From Pseudomonadota bacterium (GTDB taxonomy: Bacteria > Pseudomonadota > Alphaproteobacteria > Sphingomonadales > Sphingomonadaceae): 64,000 nt of DNA. Below, piece after piece: positions 25,174-33,863 of this stretch; the stretch's first letter is position 1; every line of letters starts with the position of its first letter. The stretch spans positions 142,134 through 206,133 of the forward strand of contig JAEXAY010000021.1 in the NCBI GenBank assembly GCA_023457895.1, read 5' to 3'. The position numbers were made by a program, and so were the translations under genes. A model generated the notes under the pieces. The model was given only the letters and a program-made list of their open reading frames with translations. It did not search any database and was not told the origin of the DNA.

Positions 25174-25658
25174 GACGGCGTTTCGGCCACCTTGTCGGTC
25201 TGCGCCTTGCGCCACGCCTGCAACCGGCCTGCCAGCGCCGCGTCATTGGTGGCGAGGATCGAGGCGGCCATCAGCCCGGCATTGGTCGCGCCCGCCTTGC
25301 CGATGGCCAGTGTTCCAACCGGAACTCCGCCCGGCATCTGGACGATCGAGAGCAGGCTATCCATGCCCGACAGCGCCTGCGATTGCACCGGGACGCCGAG
25401 CACCGGCAACCAGGTCATTGAGGCGACCATGCCCGGCAAATGCGCCGCGCCCCCTGCCCCCGCAATGATGACCTTGAGGCCTGCATCCGCCGCGCCCCTG
25501 GCATAATCGACCAGCCGGTCCGGGGTGCGATGCGCCGATACGATGCGGCATTCATGCGGCACGCCCAGTTCGCGCAGCACATGGCTGGCATGGATCATGG
25601 TTTCCCAGTCCGACTGACTGCCCATCACGATACCCACCAGAACCGGGTCCCCTGTCAT
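25170..25658 (-). CDS. purE: N5-carboxyaminoimidazole ribonucleotide mutase
   Basis: 162 residues from the ATG at 25656-25658, with AGGGAGAG about 8 bases upstream. PurE class I converts N5-CAIR to CAIR in purine synthesis. Signature segments are GIVMGSQSDWETM at the N-terminus, VSAHRTPDRL, and AGAGGAAHLPGMVAS. It is the first gene of the purE-purK-folA-dipeptidase run. The 209 bp upstream separate it from the divergent diguanylate cyclase gene. Confidence 0.97.
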   Translation of the reverse strand: MTGDPVLVGIVMGSQSDWETMIHASHVLRELGVPHECRIVSAHRTPDRLVDYARGAADAGLKVIIAGAGGAAHLPGMVASMTWLPVLGVPVQSQALSGMDSLLSIVQMPGGVPVGTLAIGKAGATNAGLMAASILATNDAALAGRLQAWRKAQTDKVAETPS

Positions 25659-25867
25659 GCGCCGCACTCTCCCTTTCAATGGCGGGTGAAGCTTGCGCTC
25701 TAACCAGTGATCGCATCCGGAGCAATGCCACAACCGCGATATTGCGCGAGATCAAGGCAAACTTGCATGCTTGGTCCGATAACCTGATGATAACCACAGG
25801 CATTTAAGACTCGAGCGGACAAGCAAGTGATTCGCACGAACGGGTTACAAAAAACAGGACCAGAACC

Positions 25868-26503
25868 ATGGATATAGGCGTGAGCCGCGTCAAGGACGCC
25901 AGCGCTCGGGAAACCGGTCCGCCGGCCAGCGCTGGCGAGTTGGAGGAACTGCGCGCCGAAGTGCAGCGCCTGACCCGGGAAAATCGCGGTCTCAAAATGG
26001 CTGTCGCAGAGCTGGAGCGCATTGTTGATCGCGACACGCTGACGCCGCTGTTCAACCGGCGCTATTTCATCAACGCGCTGATCAAGCGCAAGGCCCGGCT
26101 GGAACGGCACGACGAGCCCTGCGCGCTTCTTTTTGTCGATGTCGACAGCCTCAAGGCGATCAACGATGCCCATGGCCACGGCGCGGGCGATTTTGCGCTG
26201 ATCGAGATCGCCGAACGGCTCAAGGCCAGTATCCGCCAGACCGACATTGCGGCGCGCATGGGCGGCGACGAGTTCGCCGTGCTGCTCGACCAGGTCGACG
26301 AGGCCGGTGCGCAGGAAAAGGGCGAAAGCCTATGCCGCGCCATCGCGGATCAACCTGCGGTCTTCAACGATGTCCCGCTAGACCTCAGCGTCTCGATCGG
26401 CTTCATCATGATCAATGCGGACGAACATGAGGATGATCTGGTCGCCCGCGCCGACCAGGCGATGTACCGCGCTAAGCAGCAGAAGCGCAAAGCGGCGGCG
26501 TAA
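25868..26503 (+). CDS. diguanylate cyclase with coiled-coil N-terminus
   Basis: 211 residues. Residues about 23-55 form a probable coiled coil (ELEELRAEVQRLTREN...) that would dimerise the protein. The GGDEF domain follows, with DTLTPLFNRRYF, FVDVDSLKAINDAHGH and an intact GGDEF at 132-136. RQTD at 123-126, five residues before it, is the RxxD inhibitory site for product feedback. It makes the second messenger c-di-GMP in the cytoplasm. There is no sensor domain, so its input must come from a partner or from expression level. Confidence 0.93.
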   Translation: MDIGVSRVKDASARETGPPASAGELEELRAEVQRLTRENRGLKMAVAELERIVDRDTLTPLFNRRYFINALIKRKARLERHDEPCALLFVDVDSLKAINDAHGHGAGDFALIEIAERLKASIRQTDIAARMGGDEFAVLLDQVDEAGAQEKGESLCRAIADQPAVFNDVPLDLSVSIGFIMINADEHEDDLVARADQAMYRAKQQKRKAAA

Positions 26504-26521
26504 CTTAAAGAGCCCGAAACA

Positions 26522-26548
26522 GGAGAGGCCGGTTTACCCGGCCTCTCC
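26522..26548. terminator. bidirectional terminator between the cyclase gene and acnA
   Basis: A perfect 11-bp stem GGAGAGGCCGG/CCGGCCTCTCC with a 5-base loop between two convergent genes. Neither side has a strong T tract, so it may work through the stem alone. Confidence 0.6.
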
Positions 26549-26572
26549 GCATTATCTCAATTGAACCCGGCC

Positions 26573-29248
26573 TCAGGCCGCGAGCTTCCTCAGCACATAG
26601 TGGAGGATGCCGCCGTTCATGAAATATTCGACCTCATTGGCGGTGTCGATGCGGCACAGCGCGGTGAAGCTGAACCTGGTGCCGTCCTTGCGGGTGACCT
26701 CGACCTCGATATCCTGACGCGGGCTCAGATTGCCGACGCCCTTGATGGTGAAGCTGTCGTCTCCGGTCAGGCCCAGCGAGTCGCGGGTCTGGCCGTCCTT
26801 GAACTGCAGCGGAAGCACGCCCATGCCGACGAGATTCGAACGGTGGATGCGCTCGAAACTTTCGACGATCACCGCCTTGACACCGAGCAGGTTGGTGCCC
26901 TTGGCCGCCCAGTCGCGCGACGATCCGGTACCATATTCCTTGCCCGCGATCACCACCAGCGGCGTGCCGGCGTCCTTGTGCTTCATCGCCACGTCATAGA
27001 TCGGCATGACCTCTTCGCCGAAGCGGCTCATGCCGCCCTCGATGCCGGGGACCATCTCGTTGCGGATGCGGATGTTGGCGAATGTGCCGCGCATCATCAC
27101 CTCATGATGGCCGCGGCGCGAGCCGTAGCTGTTGAAGTCGGCCTTCGCCACCTGATGCTCCATCAGCCACTTGCCGGCCGGGCTGTCCGCCTTGATCGAC
27201 CCTGCGGGCGAAATATGGTCGGTGGTAATGGAATCGCCCAGGATCGCGAGCGGCTTGGCGTCGATGATATCCGCAACCGGCGCGGGGGTCATCGTCATGC
27301 CCTCGAAATAGGGCGGGTTGGCAACATAGGTCGAAACCGGGTTCCACTTGTAGGTTTCCGATCCCGTCACGTCGATCGCCTGCCAGTGCTTGTCGCCCTT
27401 GTAGACATCGGCGTAGCGCGCGATGAACATGTCGCGGCTGACCGCGCCCTGGATCATGCTGGCAACCTCTTCGTTGGTCGGCCAGATGTCCTTGAGGAAT
27501 ACATCCTTGCCCTCGGACGAAACGCCGAGCGGGGTCGCAAGGAAATCCTCGGTCACCGTGCCCTTCAGCGCATAGGCGACGACCAGCGGCGGCGAGGCGA
27601 GGAAGTTCGCGCGCACGTCGGGCGACACGCGGCCTTCGAAGTTGCGGTTGCCCGACAGCACAGACGCGGCAACGATGTCATTCTCGTTGATCGCCTTGGA
27701 GATCGGCTCGGCGAGCGGACCCGAATTGCCGATGCAGGTGGTGCAGCCATAGCCGACGAGGTTGAAGCCAAGCGCGTCGAGATGCGTCTGGAGCCCCGCC
27801 TTTTCGAGATAGTCGGTGACCACCTGGCTTCCCGGTGCGAGGCTAGTCTTGACCCAAGGCTTGGGCTTGAGGCCGAGCTCGTTGGCCTTCTTGGCGACGA
27901 GGCCCGCCGCCACCAGCACGCCCGGGTTGGAGGTGTTGGTGCAGCTGGTGATCGCGGCGATCACGACGTCGCCGTCGCCAATGTCATGGTCCTTGCCTTC
28001 GACCGAAACGCGCTTGAAGCCGTCATGGTTGTAGATCGCGGAAAGGTCGCCGTTGAACACATCGTCGACGCGGTCGAGCGCGACCTTGTCCTGCGGGCGC
28101 TTGGGACCGGCAAGGCTCGGCACGACGCTGCCCATGTCGAGTTCCAGCGTGTCGGTGAACACCGGATCGGGTGCGTCGGCGTGACGCCACAGGCCCTGCG
28201 CCTTGGCGTAGGCCTCAACCAGGGCGATCTGCTCGTCGCTGCGTCCGGTCAGGCGCAGATAGTCGATGGTCTTTTCGTCAATGCCGAAGAAGCCGCAGGT
28301 CGCGCCATATTCGGGCGCCATATTGGCCAGCGTCGCGCGGTCGGCGAGGCTCAGCGAATCGAGGCCGGGGCCATAATATTCGACGAAGCGGCCCACCACG
28401 CCCTTGGCGCGCAGCATCTGTGTCGCGGTCAGCACCAGGTCGGTCGCGGTGATGCCTTCGGGGAGCTTGCCGGTGAGCTTGAAGCCCACCACTTCGGGGA
28501 TCAGCATCGAGACCGGCTGGCCGAGCATCGCGGCTTCCGCCTCGATCCCGCCGACGCCCCAGCCGAGCACGCCAAGACCGTTGACCATGGTGGTGTGGCT
28601 GTCGGTGCCGACGCAGGTATCGGGATAGGCGACGGTCGCGCCGCTCGCGTCTTCCGAAGTCCACACCGTGCCCGCGATATGCTCAAGGTTGACTTGGTGG
28701 CAGATGCCGGTGCCCGGCGGTACTGCCTTGAAATTGTCGAGGCTCTTGGAGCCCCATTTCAGAAAGTCGTAGCGCTCGCCGTTGCGATAATATTCGATCT
28801 CGACATTCTGCTCGAACGCCTTCGGGGTGCCAAATTCGTCGACCATCACCGAATGGTCGATGACGAGATGGACGGGAACCAGCGGGTTGATCTTCGAGGT
28901 ATCGCCGCCGAGCTTGGCGATCGCATCGCGCATTGCGGCCAGGTCGACCACGCACGGGACGCCGGTGAAATCCTGCAGCAGCACGCGCGCCGGGCGATAC
29001 TGGATCTCGGTGCTGGAGGTGGGGCTGTTCTGCCAGTCGACCAGCGCCTGGATATGTTCGCCGCCGACGGTGAAGCCGCCATCTTCAAAACGGAGGAGAT
29101 TTTCGAGCAGCACCTTCATCGAGAAAGGCAGGCGCGACACGTCGCCATATTTTTCTGCGGCACGTTCAAGCGAATAATAGGCATATTGCTTGCCGTTCAC
29201 ATCCAGCGTCGCGCGCGCGCCCAGTGCGTCATTGCCAACTGCGGTCAT
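26573..29248 (-). CDS. acnA: aconitate hydratase A
   Basis: 891 residues, matching the AcnA/IRP-type family. It isomerises citrate and isocitrate in the TCA cycle using a [4Fe-4S] cluster. Cluster ligands are in AAITSCTNTSNP and GYGCTTCIGNSGP; the C-terminal swivel domain has NSYGSRRGHHEVMMRGTF and GKEYGTGSSRDWAAKG. The ATG at 29246-29248 has GAGGGA six bases upstream, preferred over a TTG five codons earlier. It is transcribed alone. A half copy of the family A repeat lies in its upstream region. Confidence 0.98.
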   Translation of the reverse strand: MTAVGNDALGARATLDVNGKQYAYYSLERAAEKYGDVSRLPFSMKVLLENLLRFEDGGFTVGGEHIQALVDWQNSPTSSTEIQYRPARVLLQDFTGVPCVVDLAAMRDAIAKLGGDTSKINPLVPVHLVIDHSVMVDEFGTPKAFEQNVEIEYYRNGERYDFLKWGSKSLDNFKAVPPGTGICHQVNLEHIAGTVWTSEDASGATVAYPDTCVGTDSHTTMVNGLGVLGWGVGGIEAEAAMLGQPVSMLIPEVVGFKLTGKLPEGITATDLVLTATQMLRAKGVVGRFVEYYGPGLDSLSLADRATLANMAPEYGATCGFFGIDEKTIDYLRLTGRSDEQIALVEAYAKAQGLWRHADAPDPVFTDTLELDMGSVVPSLAGPKRPQDKVALDRVDDVFNGDLSAIYNHDGFKRVSVEGKDHDIGDGDVVIAAITSCTNTSNPGVLVAAGLVAKKANELGLKPKPWVKTSLAPGSQVVTDYLEKAGLQTHLDALGFNLVGYGCTTCIGNSGPLAEPISKAINENDIVAASVLSGNRNFEGRVSPDVRANFLASPPLVVAYALKGTVTEDFLATPLGVSSEGKDVFLKDIWPTNEEVASMIQGAVSRDMFIARYADVYKGDKHWQAIDVTGSETYKWNPVSTYVANPPYFEGMTMTPAPVADIIDAKPLAILGDSITTDHISPAGSIKADSPAGKWLMEHQVAKADFNSYGSRRGHHEVMMRGTFANIRIRNEMVPGIEGGMSRFGEEVMPIYDVAMKHKDAGTPLVVIAGKEYGTGSSRDWAAKGTNLLGVKAVIVESFERIHRSNLVGMGVLPLQFKDGQTRDSLGLTGDDSFTIKGVGNLSPRQDIEVEVTRKDGTRFSFTALCRIDTANEVEYFMNGGILHYVLRKLAA

Positions 29249-29541
29249 AATGTCCCTCGTCAAAAAATGTGCGAGCGACCGGTTTGGGGAATGATGCCTG
29301 CATAGATGCCGTCAGCCCTGAGCTTGTCGAAGGTATTACCGAACGGCGTCACGCGAAAGCATCAAACCAGCGCAAAAGCACAGGTGGATGAAATCTGCCC
29401 CGCCCCTTAGCCGAATGGGCAGAAGAGTCAAAGGGCGGAGGGCGCAAACCTATACCAAGGTGGTACATTATACAGGTACCGCTTGATGCGGATCATCATG
29501 TTTATGTTTGCCCGGTAAGATCGGACGGGCGACGTCATCAT
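29249..29541. other. intergenic region upstream of acnA
   Basis: 293 bp without a gene. It holds a half copy of the family A repeat (29313-29333, CAGCCCTGAGCTTGTCGAAG) and a short inverted repeat GGTAC...GTACC near 29464-29480. No convincing promoter was identified, although the acnA promoter should be here. Confidence 0.5.
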
Positions 29542-29670
29542 ATGGTCGAGATTCCACCGCCGCCCTATATCGGCACCGCCGGATGGGCTTTGCCGGCGGC
29601 AGTGCGGGAGGAGTTTCCGGGCGGGGCGAGCAACCTCGCCTATCATCGCCTGCATGCCCACGCGCGATGA
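29542..29670 (+). pseudogene. truncated DUF72 protein, N-terminal fragment
   Basis: The plus frame starts MVEIPPPPYIGTAGWALPAA and continues VREEFPGGASNLA before an unrelated tail and a stop. The IGTAGW start and the following segment match the N-terminus of DUF72 (YecE-like) proteins, normally about 240-300 residues. Only about 33 residues of the family are present; the rest is missing at the junction with the flavoprotein fragment. It is a remnant left by a deletion. Confidence 0.6.
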
Positions 29671-30054
29671 TCGTGGTGAAGTTCATAGTCCTGCAGCGTC
29701 AAGAGCGCGATCCGGGCCGAGTAGGTGCGCAGGAACAACGCTTCGGCCACGCCATGCCCGTCGGCGCCCAGCACCACCCTCGACGCGGCGCAGGCTATCG
29801 ACTCCGGCCTGCTCGATCCGTGCGCCATAGCTTTCCGCCTGCCGCTGCATCCGGGCAAGCAGGTCGCGCCCGGCAATGCCATCGGGAAATCCGGCATGGT
29901 TGTGTGACACCGGGATCCAGCCGGCGCGGCTTTGCCCGGCATCGAACAGGATCGGGTTGCGCCGGAAGCGCGCGAGATAGATTGCCGCGGTCAGGCCGGC
30001 CGGTCCGCCGCCGATGATGGCGCAATCGAACCGGCTGCTCCTCGCCACGGTCAA
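29643..30054 (-). pseudogene. degraded thioredoxin-reductase-like FAD oxidoreductase
   Basis: The minus strand begins SRFDCAIIGGGPAGLTAAIY, the FAD-binding GxGxxG start of TrxB-like proteins, and stays recognisable through HNHAGFPDGIAGRDLLARM. After about residue 95 the frame is lost. A second minus frame carries VVLGADGHGVAEALFLRTYS, which belongs further along the same protein (the NAD-binding region). So there is an internal deletion with frameshift, and the C-terminal half is absent. The first codon (TTG) overlaps the hemerythrin gene stop. It is probably non-functional. Confidence 0.7.
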
Positions 30055-30686
30055 TCGAGTCCGGTTTCCTTGAGCTTGATCTTCCTCTTGATCGTCGCCG
30101 CCGCCTTTTCTTCCTTCTTGCGGCGATTGAACACGCCGCGAATATAGCGCAGGTCCGCCGGCGCGAGATGCTTTTCGGCGGCGACAAACTGTTCGGTCTC
30201 CTCCTCCATGATATGGTGGAGATATTCATGCTTGAAGCTTGCAAAGCGCTTGAGCCAGCCGGGTTTCGCCATGTCGCGCGCGGCAAGATCGGCGAGCATG
30301 TCATCGATCTCCTTGTGCTCGGCGACCGCGTGGCGGCCATCGTCGGTGGTTTCGGGGTTGCGCAGCACCGTCGACCACAGCGCCTGTTCCTCGGCAGCGG
30401 CGTGCGCCTTCAGTTCCTTGGTCAGTTCCTTGAACAGCGTCTGCCGGTCCTTCGACTTGCCCTCGGTCTGCTCGATCATCGAAAGCAGCGCACGGTGCTT
30501 GTCATGATCCTCGACCAGTCTGCCGAAAATGTCGGGGTTGCCGCGAAACTTGGTGCGCGGGGTGGCGCCGATATTGACCGCAAGCTCCGGCGCATATTTC
30601 TTTGCCCGGGCGATGCCCTTTTGCTTGGCCTGTTTTTCGGATGCCTGTTTTGCAGGCTTGGCGGCGGCCTTGCTGGTGGTGGCCAT
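30051..30686 (-). CDS. hemerythrin-domain protein
   Basis: 211 residues. A basic, Ala/Lys-rich N-terminus (about 1-30) is followed by an all-helical hemerythrin/HHE domain. Candidate iron ligands are in VEDHDKHRALL, KAHAAAEEQALW, AVAEHKEIDDML and FKHEYLHHIMEEETEQF. The C-terminus is again strongly basic (FNRRKKEEKAAATIKRKIK). Such proteins bind a di-iron centre and are linked to oxygen, nitric oxide or oxidative-stress responses. The basic ends could allow nucleic acid contact. Downstream only the broken flavoprotein gene follows. Confidence 0.88.
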   Translation of the reverse strand: MATTSKAAAKPAKQASEKQAKQKGIARAKKYAPELAVNIGATPRTKFRGNPDIFGRLVEDHDKHRALLSMIEQTEGKSKDRQTLFKELTKELKAHAAAEEQALWSTVLRNPETTDDGRHAVAEHKEIDDMLADLAARDMAKPGWLKRFASFKHEYLHHIMEEETEQFVAAEKHLAPADLRYIRGVFNRRKKEEKAAATIKRKIKLKETGLD

Positions 30687-30773
30687 AATGATCTCCCGAT
30701 TGTTTGGTCAAAGGAACCCGTGCCGCAACAAAAAGTTTCCTGTCCGCGCGCTCCCGCGCTAAGCGCTGCGCCC

Positions 30774-31511
30774 ATGACGAGCAGCAATCCCAACCGCGCG
30801 ACCGATCCGACCCAGCTCAATCGCCTTTATGGCCGCGCCAAGGGTCACAAGCTGCGCCCCGCCCAGCAGGAGCTGGTCGACCGGCTGCTCCCCGCCATTT
30901 CGGTGCCTGCGGAAGGGCCGGTGACGGCGCAAGGGTTGTTCGGATACGACCGCCCCATGCATTTCGAGATCGGTTTTGGCGGCGGCGAACATATGGCGGC
31001 GCGCGCCGACATGCTGCCCGACCATGGCTTCATCGGTGCTGAGCCTTTTCTCAACGGCGTGGTTTCGGCACTCGGTCATGTGCGCGACATGCGCCTTGCC
31101 AATGTCCGGCTTCATATGGGTGATGCGCTCGACGTTCTGGCGCGCGTGCCCGACGGCGTGTTGAGCTTTGTCTATCTGCTCCATCCCGACCCCTGGCCCA
31201 AGGCGCGCCACGCCAAGCGGCGGATGATGAACGACGGCCCGGTGAACATGATCGCGGCCAAGCTCAGGCCGGGTGGAGAGTTCCGCTTCGGTACCGACCA
31301 TCCGGTCTATGTCCGCCATGCGATGATGGTGATGACCCGCCACGAACACCAGTTCGAGTGGCTGTGCGAAGGCCCAGGGGATTTCCTCACCCGCCCCGGC
31401 GGCTGGCCCGAAACACGCTACGAGGCAAAGGCCCGCGAGATCGGACATGAGGTCTGGTATTTCAGATATCGGCGGCGGGGTGGTTCAGTGGAACGCAGAA
31501 CCGGCAGTTGA
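30774..31511 (+). CDS. trmB: tRNA (guanine-N7-)-methyltransferase
   Basis: 245 residues from the ATG at 30774; a much longer open frame upstream is antisense to the hemerythrin gene and is not used. TrmB methylates G46 of tRNAs using S-adenosylmethionine. Visible motifs are FEIGFGGGEHMAARA (SAM site), FIGAEPFLNGV, the family signature LLHPDPWPKARHAKRRM, and FGTDHPVYVRHAM. A basic N-terminal extension KGHKLRPAQQEL is typical. It is divergent from the hemerythrin gene. Confidence 0.95.
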   Translation: MTSSNPNRATDPTQLNRLYGRAKGHKLRPAQQELVDRLLPAISVPAEGPVTAQGLFGYDRPMHFEIGFGGGEHMAARADMLPDHGFIGAEPFLNGVVSALGHVRDMRLANVRLHMGDALDVLARVPDGVLSFVYLLHPDPWPKARHAKRRMMNDGPVNMIAAKLRPGGEFRFGTDHPVYVRHAMMVMTRHEHQFEWLCEGPGDFLTRPGGWPETRYEAKAREIGHEVWYFRYRRRGGSVERRTGS

Positions 31512-31611
31512 CGTCACGGACTATCATCGCCGCTCCAAACCCTTCCGGCAGGTACACCAGCCCTGCGGGCTGTATTGCGTGGATCTTGGCTTCCGCAGTT
31601 TTTCATCAAAC

Positions 31612-33120
31612 CTAATTTCGCGGCGCTTGCCGCCGGTAGCTGAGGGCTTCGGCGACGTGGATGCGGCGCACCTGTTCCGCACCGGCAAGGTCCGCGATAG
31701 TGCGGGCGACACGCAGCACCCTCGTATAGCCGCGCGCTGACAATCGCATCGCTTCGGCGGCCTGCGCGAGCAACTGGCGTCCCGGCTCGTCTGGCATCGC
31801 GTGTTCTTCCAGCCATTTACCGTCGATTTCGGCATTGGTCCGCGGCCCCTCCTCGCCGTAGCGCGCCGTTTGCCGGTCCCGCGCCGCTGCGACCCGCACC
31901 CGCACCTCGGCGGACCCTTCGGCGGGTGGCGGCAGCCCAAGATCGGCCGCGGTCACCGCCTCCACCTCGACATGCAGATCAATCCGGTCGAGCAACGGTC
32001 CCGACACCTTGGCCTGATAATCGGCGGCGCAGCGCGGCGCGCGCGAACAGCCGAGTGCCGGGTCGCCCAGATGCCCGCAGCGGCAAGGATTCATCGCCGC
32101 GACCAGCTGCACGCGCGCCGGGAAAGTGACATGACTGTTGGCGCGCGCGACACTGACCTCGCCGGTTTCGAGCGGCTGGCGCAAACTGTTGAGGGCGGCG
32201 CGTTGAAACTCCGGCAATTCATCGAGAAACAACACGCCGAGATGCGCAAGGCTGACCTCCCCCGGCTTGATCTTGAGCCCGCCGCCGACCAGTGCGGGCA
32301 TCGAGGCGCTGTGATGCGGCGCACGAAAAGGCCGGGTACGGATCAGCCTCCCGCCATCCAGCGTCCCGGCAACGCTCGCCACCATCGAAACCTCAAGCGC
32401 TTCGGCCGGCGTCAGGCCGGGCAGGATGCCGGGCAGGCAGGATGCCATCAGGCTCTTGCCCGCGCCCGGCGGGCCACACATCAGGAGGTTATGCCCGCCA
32501 GCGGCAGCGATCTCCAGCGCGCGCTTGGCGACCTCCTGCCCCTTCACCTGCCGCAGGTCAGTTGAAACCACTGGCTCTTCCATGCGTCCGGGCTCGGGCG
32601 GCGCGAGGCGGCCTTGCCCCCGGAAATGGTTGAGGAGCGAAAGCAGGTCGGGCGCGGCAATGACTTCGACCTGCCCCGCCCAGGCCGCTTCGGCGCCCTG
32701 CGATGCCGGGCAGACCAGTCCCATCTCGCGCTCGCTGGCGTGCAGCGCTGCCAACAGCACGCCGGGCGACGGCGCGATCCGGCCATCAAGCCCGAGTTCG
32801 CCGACAAAAAGATAACTGCGCAGCGTTTCGGCATCGATCACGCCCATCGCACCAAGCAGGGCGAGCGCGATCGGCAGATCATAATGCGAGCCCTCCTTGG
32901 GCAGATCGGCAGGCGACAGGTTGACCGTCACGCGCTTCGGCGGAAAGCTGAGGCCAAGCGATGCAATCGCCCCGCGCACCCGTTCGCGGCTTTCACCCAC
33001 CGCCTTGTCGGCAAGGCCGACCACGCTGAACGCCGGCACACCGGTCGTCAGTTGACACTGAACTTCGACGCTGCGCGCTTCCAGCCCCAGATAGGCGGCA
33101 GTTTGAACGATCGCGACCAA
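31612..33120 (-). CDS. comM: YifB/ComM-family AAA ATPase
   Basis: 502 residues. The N-terminal part (YLGLEARSVEVQCQLTTGVP, then LPKEGSHYDLPIALALL) is the Lon-protease-like S5 fold. The middle is a magnesium-chelatase-type AAA domain with Walker A GPPGAGKS and LAHLGVLFLDELPEF as Walker B. A C-terminal Mg-chelatase segment contains RGYTRVLRVARTIADL. ComM is a branch-migration helicase in natural transformation in Vibrio and Haemophilus; in sphingomonads its role is untested, so the name reflects family only. Confidence 0.92.
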   Translation of the reverse strand: MVAIVQTAAYLGLEARSVEVQCQLTTGVPAFSVVGLADKAVGESRERVRGAIASLGLSFPPKRVTVNLSPADLPKEGSHYDLPIALALLGAMGVIDAETLRSYLFVGELGLDGRIAPSPGVLLAALHASEREMGLVCPASQGAEAAWAGQVEVIAAPDLLSLLNHFRGQGRLAPPEPGRMEEPVVSTDLRQVKGQEVAKRALEIAAAGGHNLLMCGPPGAGKSLMASCLPGILPGLTPAEALEVSMVASVAGTLDGGRLIRTRPFRAPHHSASMPALVGGGLKIKPGEVSLAHLGVLFLDELPEFQRAALNSLRQPLETGEVSVARANSHVTFPARVQLVAAMNPCRCGHLGDPALGCSRAPRCAADYQAKVSGPLLDRIDLHVEVEAVTAADLGLPPPAEGSAEVRVRVAAARDRQTARYGEEGPRTNAEIDGKWLEEHAMPDEPGRQLLAQAAEAMRLSARGYTRVLRVARTIADLAGAEQVRRIHVAEALSYRRQAPRN

Positions 33121-33259
33121 ATTTGCCCCTTTCCGGCGCGCTCAATATTCCCTGTTTGTTCTCTTGTATACGCCCATCCGCCCCGGAGTCGAGACGAATT
33201 TTCTGTCCTTGCTCTTTATTGCCCTTGCCGGAGCGCGCCCGATTTCCCACCTTCCGGTC

Positions 33260-33562
33260 ATGCGCGCATGGTATGATAATTGGCGGCAGAACGGGACGGT
33301 CAGGCTTTGCCTGCTGGTTGTCGGCCTTGTGCTGATCGGGATCGCGCCGCTCGTCGGCATCGTTCCCGGCCCGGGCGGTGTGGTCGTGTTTGCGCTGGGT
33401 CTGGCGCTGGTGCTGCAGAATTCGCGCTGGGCGAAGCGGCGCTATGTCCACTTCAAGCGGCGCTGGCCCAAACATGGCGACTGGGCCGACTGGGGTCTCA
33501 GGCGGCAAAGCTACAAGCGCCGCACCCGGATCGCCAAAGAAGGTGGCAACGGCGCGGTCTGA
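33260..33562 (+). CDS. small PGPGW-type membrane protein
   Basis: 100 residues from the ATG at 33260; a TTG at 33164 would add a 32-residue N-terminus. Two hydrophobic segments (LCLLVVGLVLIGIAPLVGI and VVVFALGLALVL) flank VPGPGG, resembling the PGPGW family of putative transmembrane proteins, with Gly in place of Trp. The C-terminal tail is very basic (KRRYVHFKRRW...RRQSYKRRTR) and would lie in the cytoplasm. Function unknown. It lies just upstream of the rpmH promoter. Confidence 0.65.
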   Translation: MRAWYDNWRQNGTVRLCLLVVGLVLIGIAPLVGIVPGPGGVVVFALGLALVLQNSRWAKRRYVHFKRRWPKHGDWADWGLRRQSYKRRTRIAKEGGNGAV

Positions 33563-33587
33563 CGGCCTTGAACCGTCTTCTGCGCTG

Positions 33588-33616
33588 TTGACTTTTACCA
33601 AGAATCTGCCTAATCG
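33588..33616 (+). promoter_or_regulatory. promoter for rpmH
   Basis: TTGACT (33588-33593) and TAATCG (33611-33616) with a 17-base spacer, 80 bp before the rpmH start. The -35 is strong and the -10 moderate. Confidence 0.5.
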
Positions 33617-33626
33617 CGCCTCCCGT

Positions 33627-33670
33627 GGCGGCCGCCGGACCCGGATGGGTGAGCGGCCTTTATCTTTTTT
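33627..33670 (+). promoter_or_regulatory. terminator-like hairpin in the rpmH leader
   Basis: GGCCGC (33630-33635) pairs with GCGGCC (33653-33658) around an inner ACCC/GGGT hairpin. The T-rich run TTTATCTTTTTT follows. It lies between the promoter and the rpmH ribosome site, the position of an attenuator. An alternative palindrome GGCGGCCGCC (33627-33636) could compete. Function not shown. Confidence 0.45.
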
Positions 33671-33695
33671 GACGTTTTGATTTGAGGAATTCGCG

Positions 33696-33830
33696 ATGAA
33701 GCGCACTTTCCAACCCAGCAATCTCGTGCGTGCCCGTCGCCACGGTTTCCGCGCCCGTATGGCAACCCCGGGCGGCCGCAAGGTCATCCGTGCCCGCCGC
33801 GCGCGCGGCCGCAAGGTTCTTTCGGCCTGA
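33696..33830 (+). CDS. rpmH: 50S ribosomal protein L34
   Basis: 44 residues, the usual size: MKRTFQPSNLVRARRHGFRA, then MATPGGRKVIRARRARGRK and a C-terminal VLSA. This is the smallest basic protein of the large subunit. A GAGGAA lies about 7 bases upstream of the ATG. It heads the conserved rpmH-rnpA-yidD-yidC-engB group. Confidence 0.98.
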   Translation: MKRTFQPSNLVRARRHGFRARMATPGGRKVIRARRARGRKVLSA

Positions 33831-33863
33831 TCTCGCGCCATCCGGCCGACCCAAGCTGAACCC

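Noticed and set aside
26561..29305. Very long open frame on the plus strand opposite acnA (over 900 codons)
   Set aside because: It is a shadow: acnA on the minus strand has all aconitase motifs, and the opposite frame has no family match. Long antisense frames are expected at this G+C.
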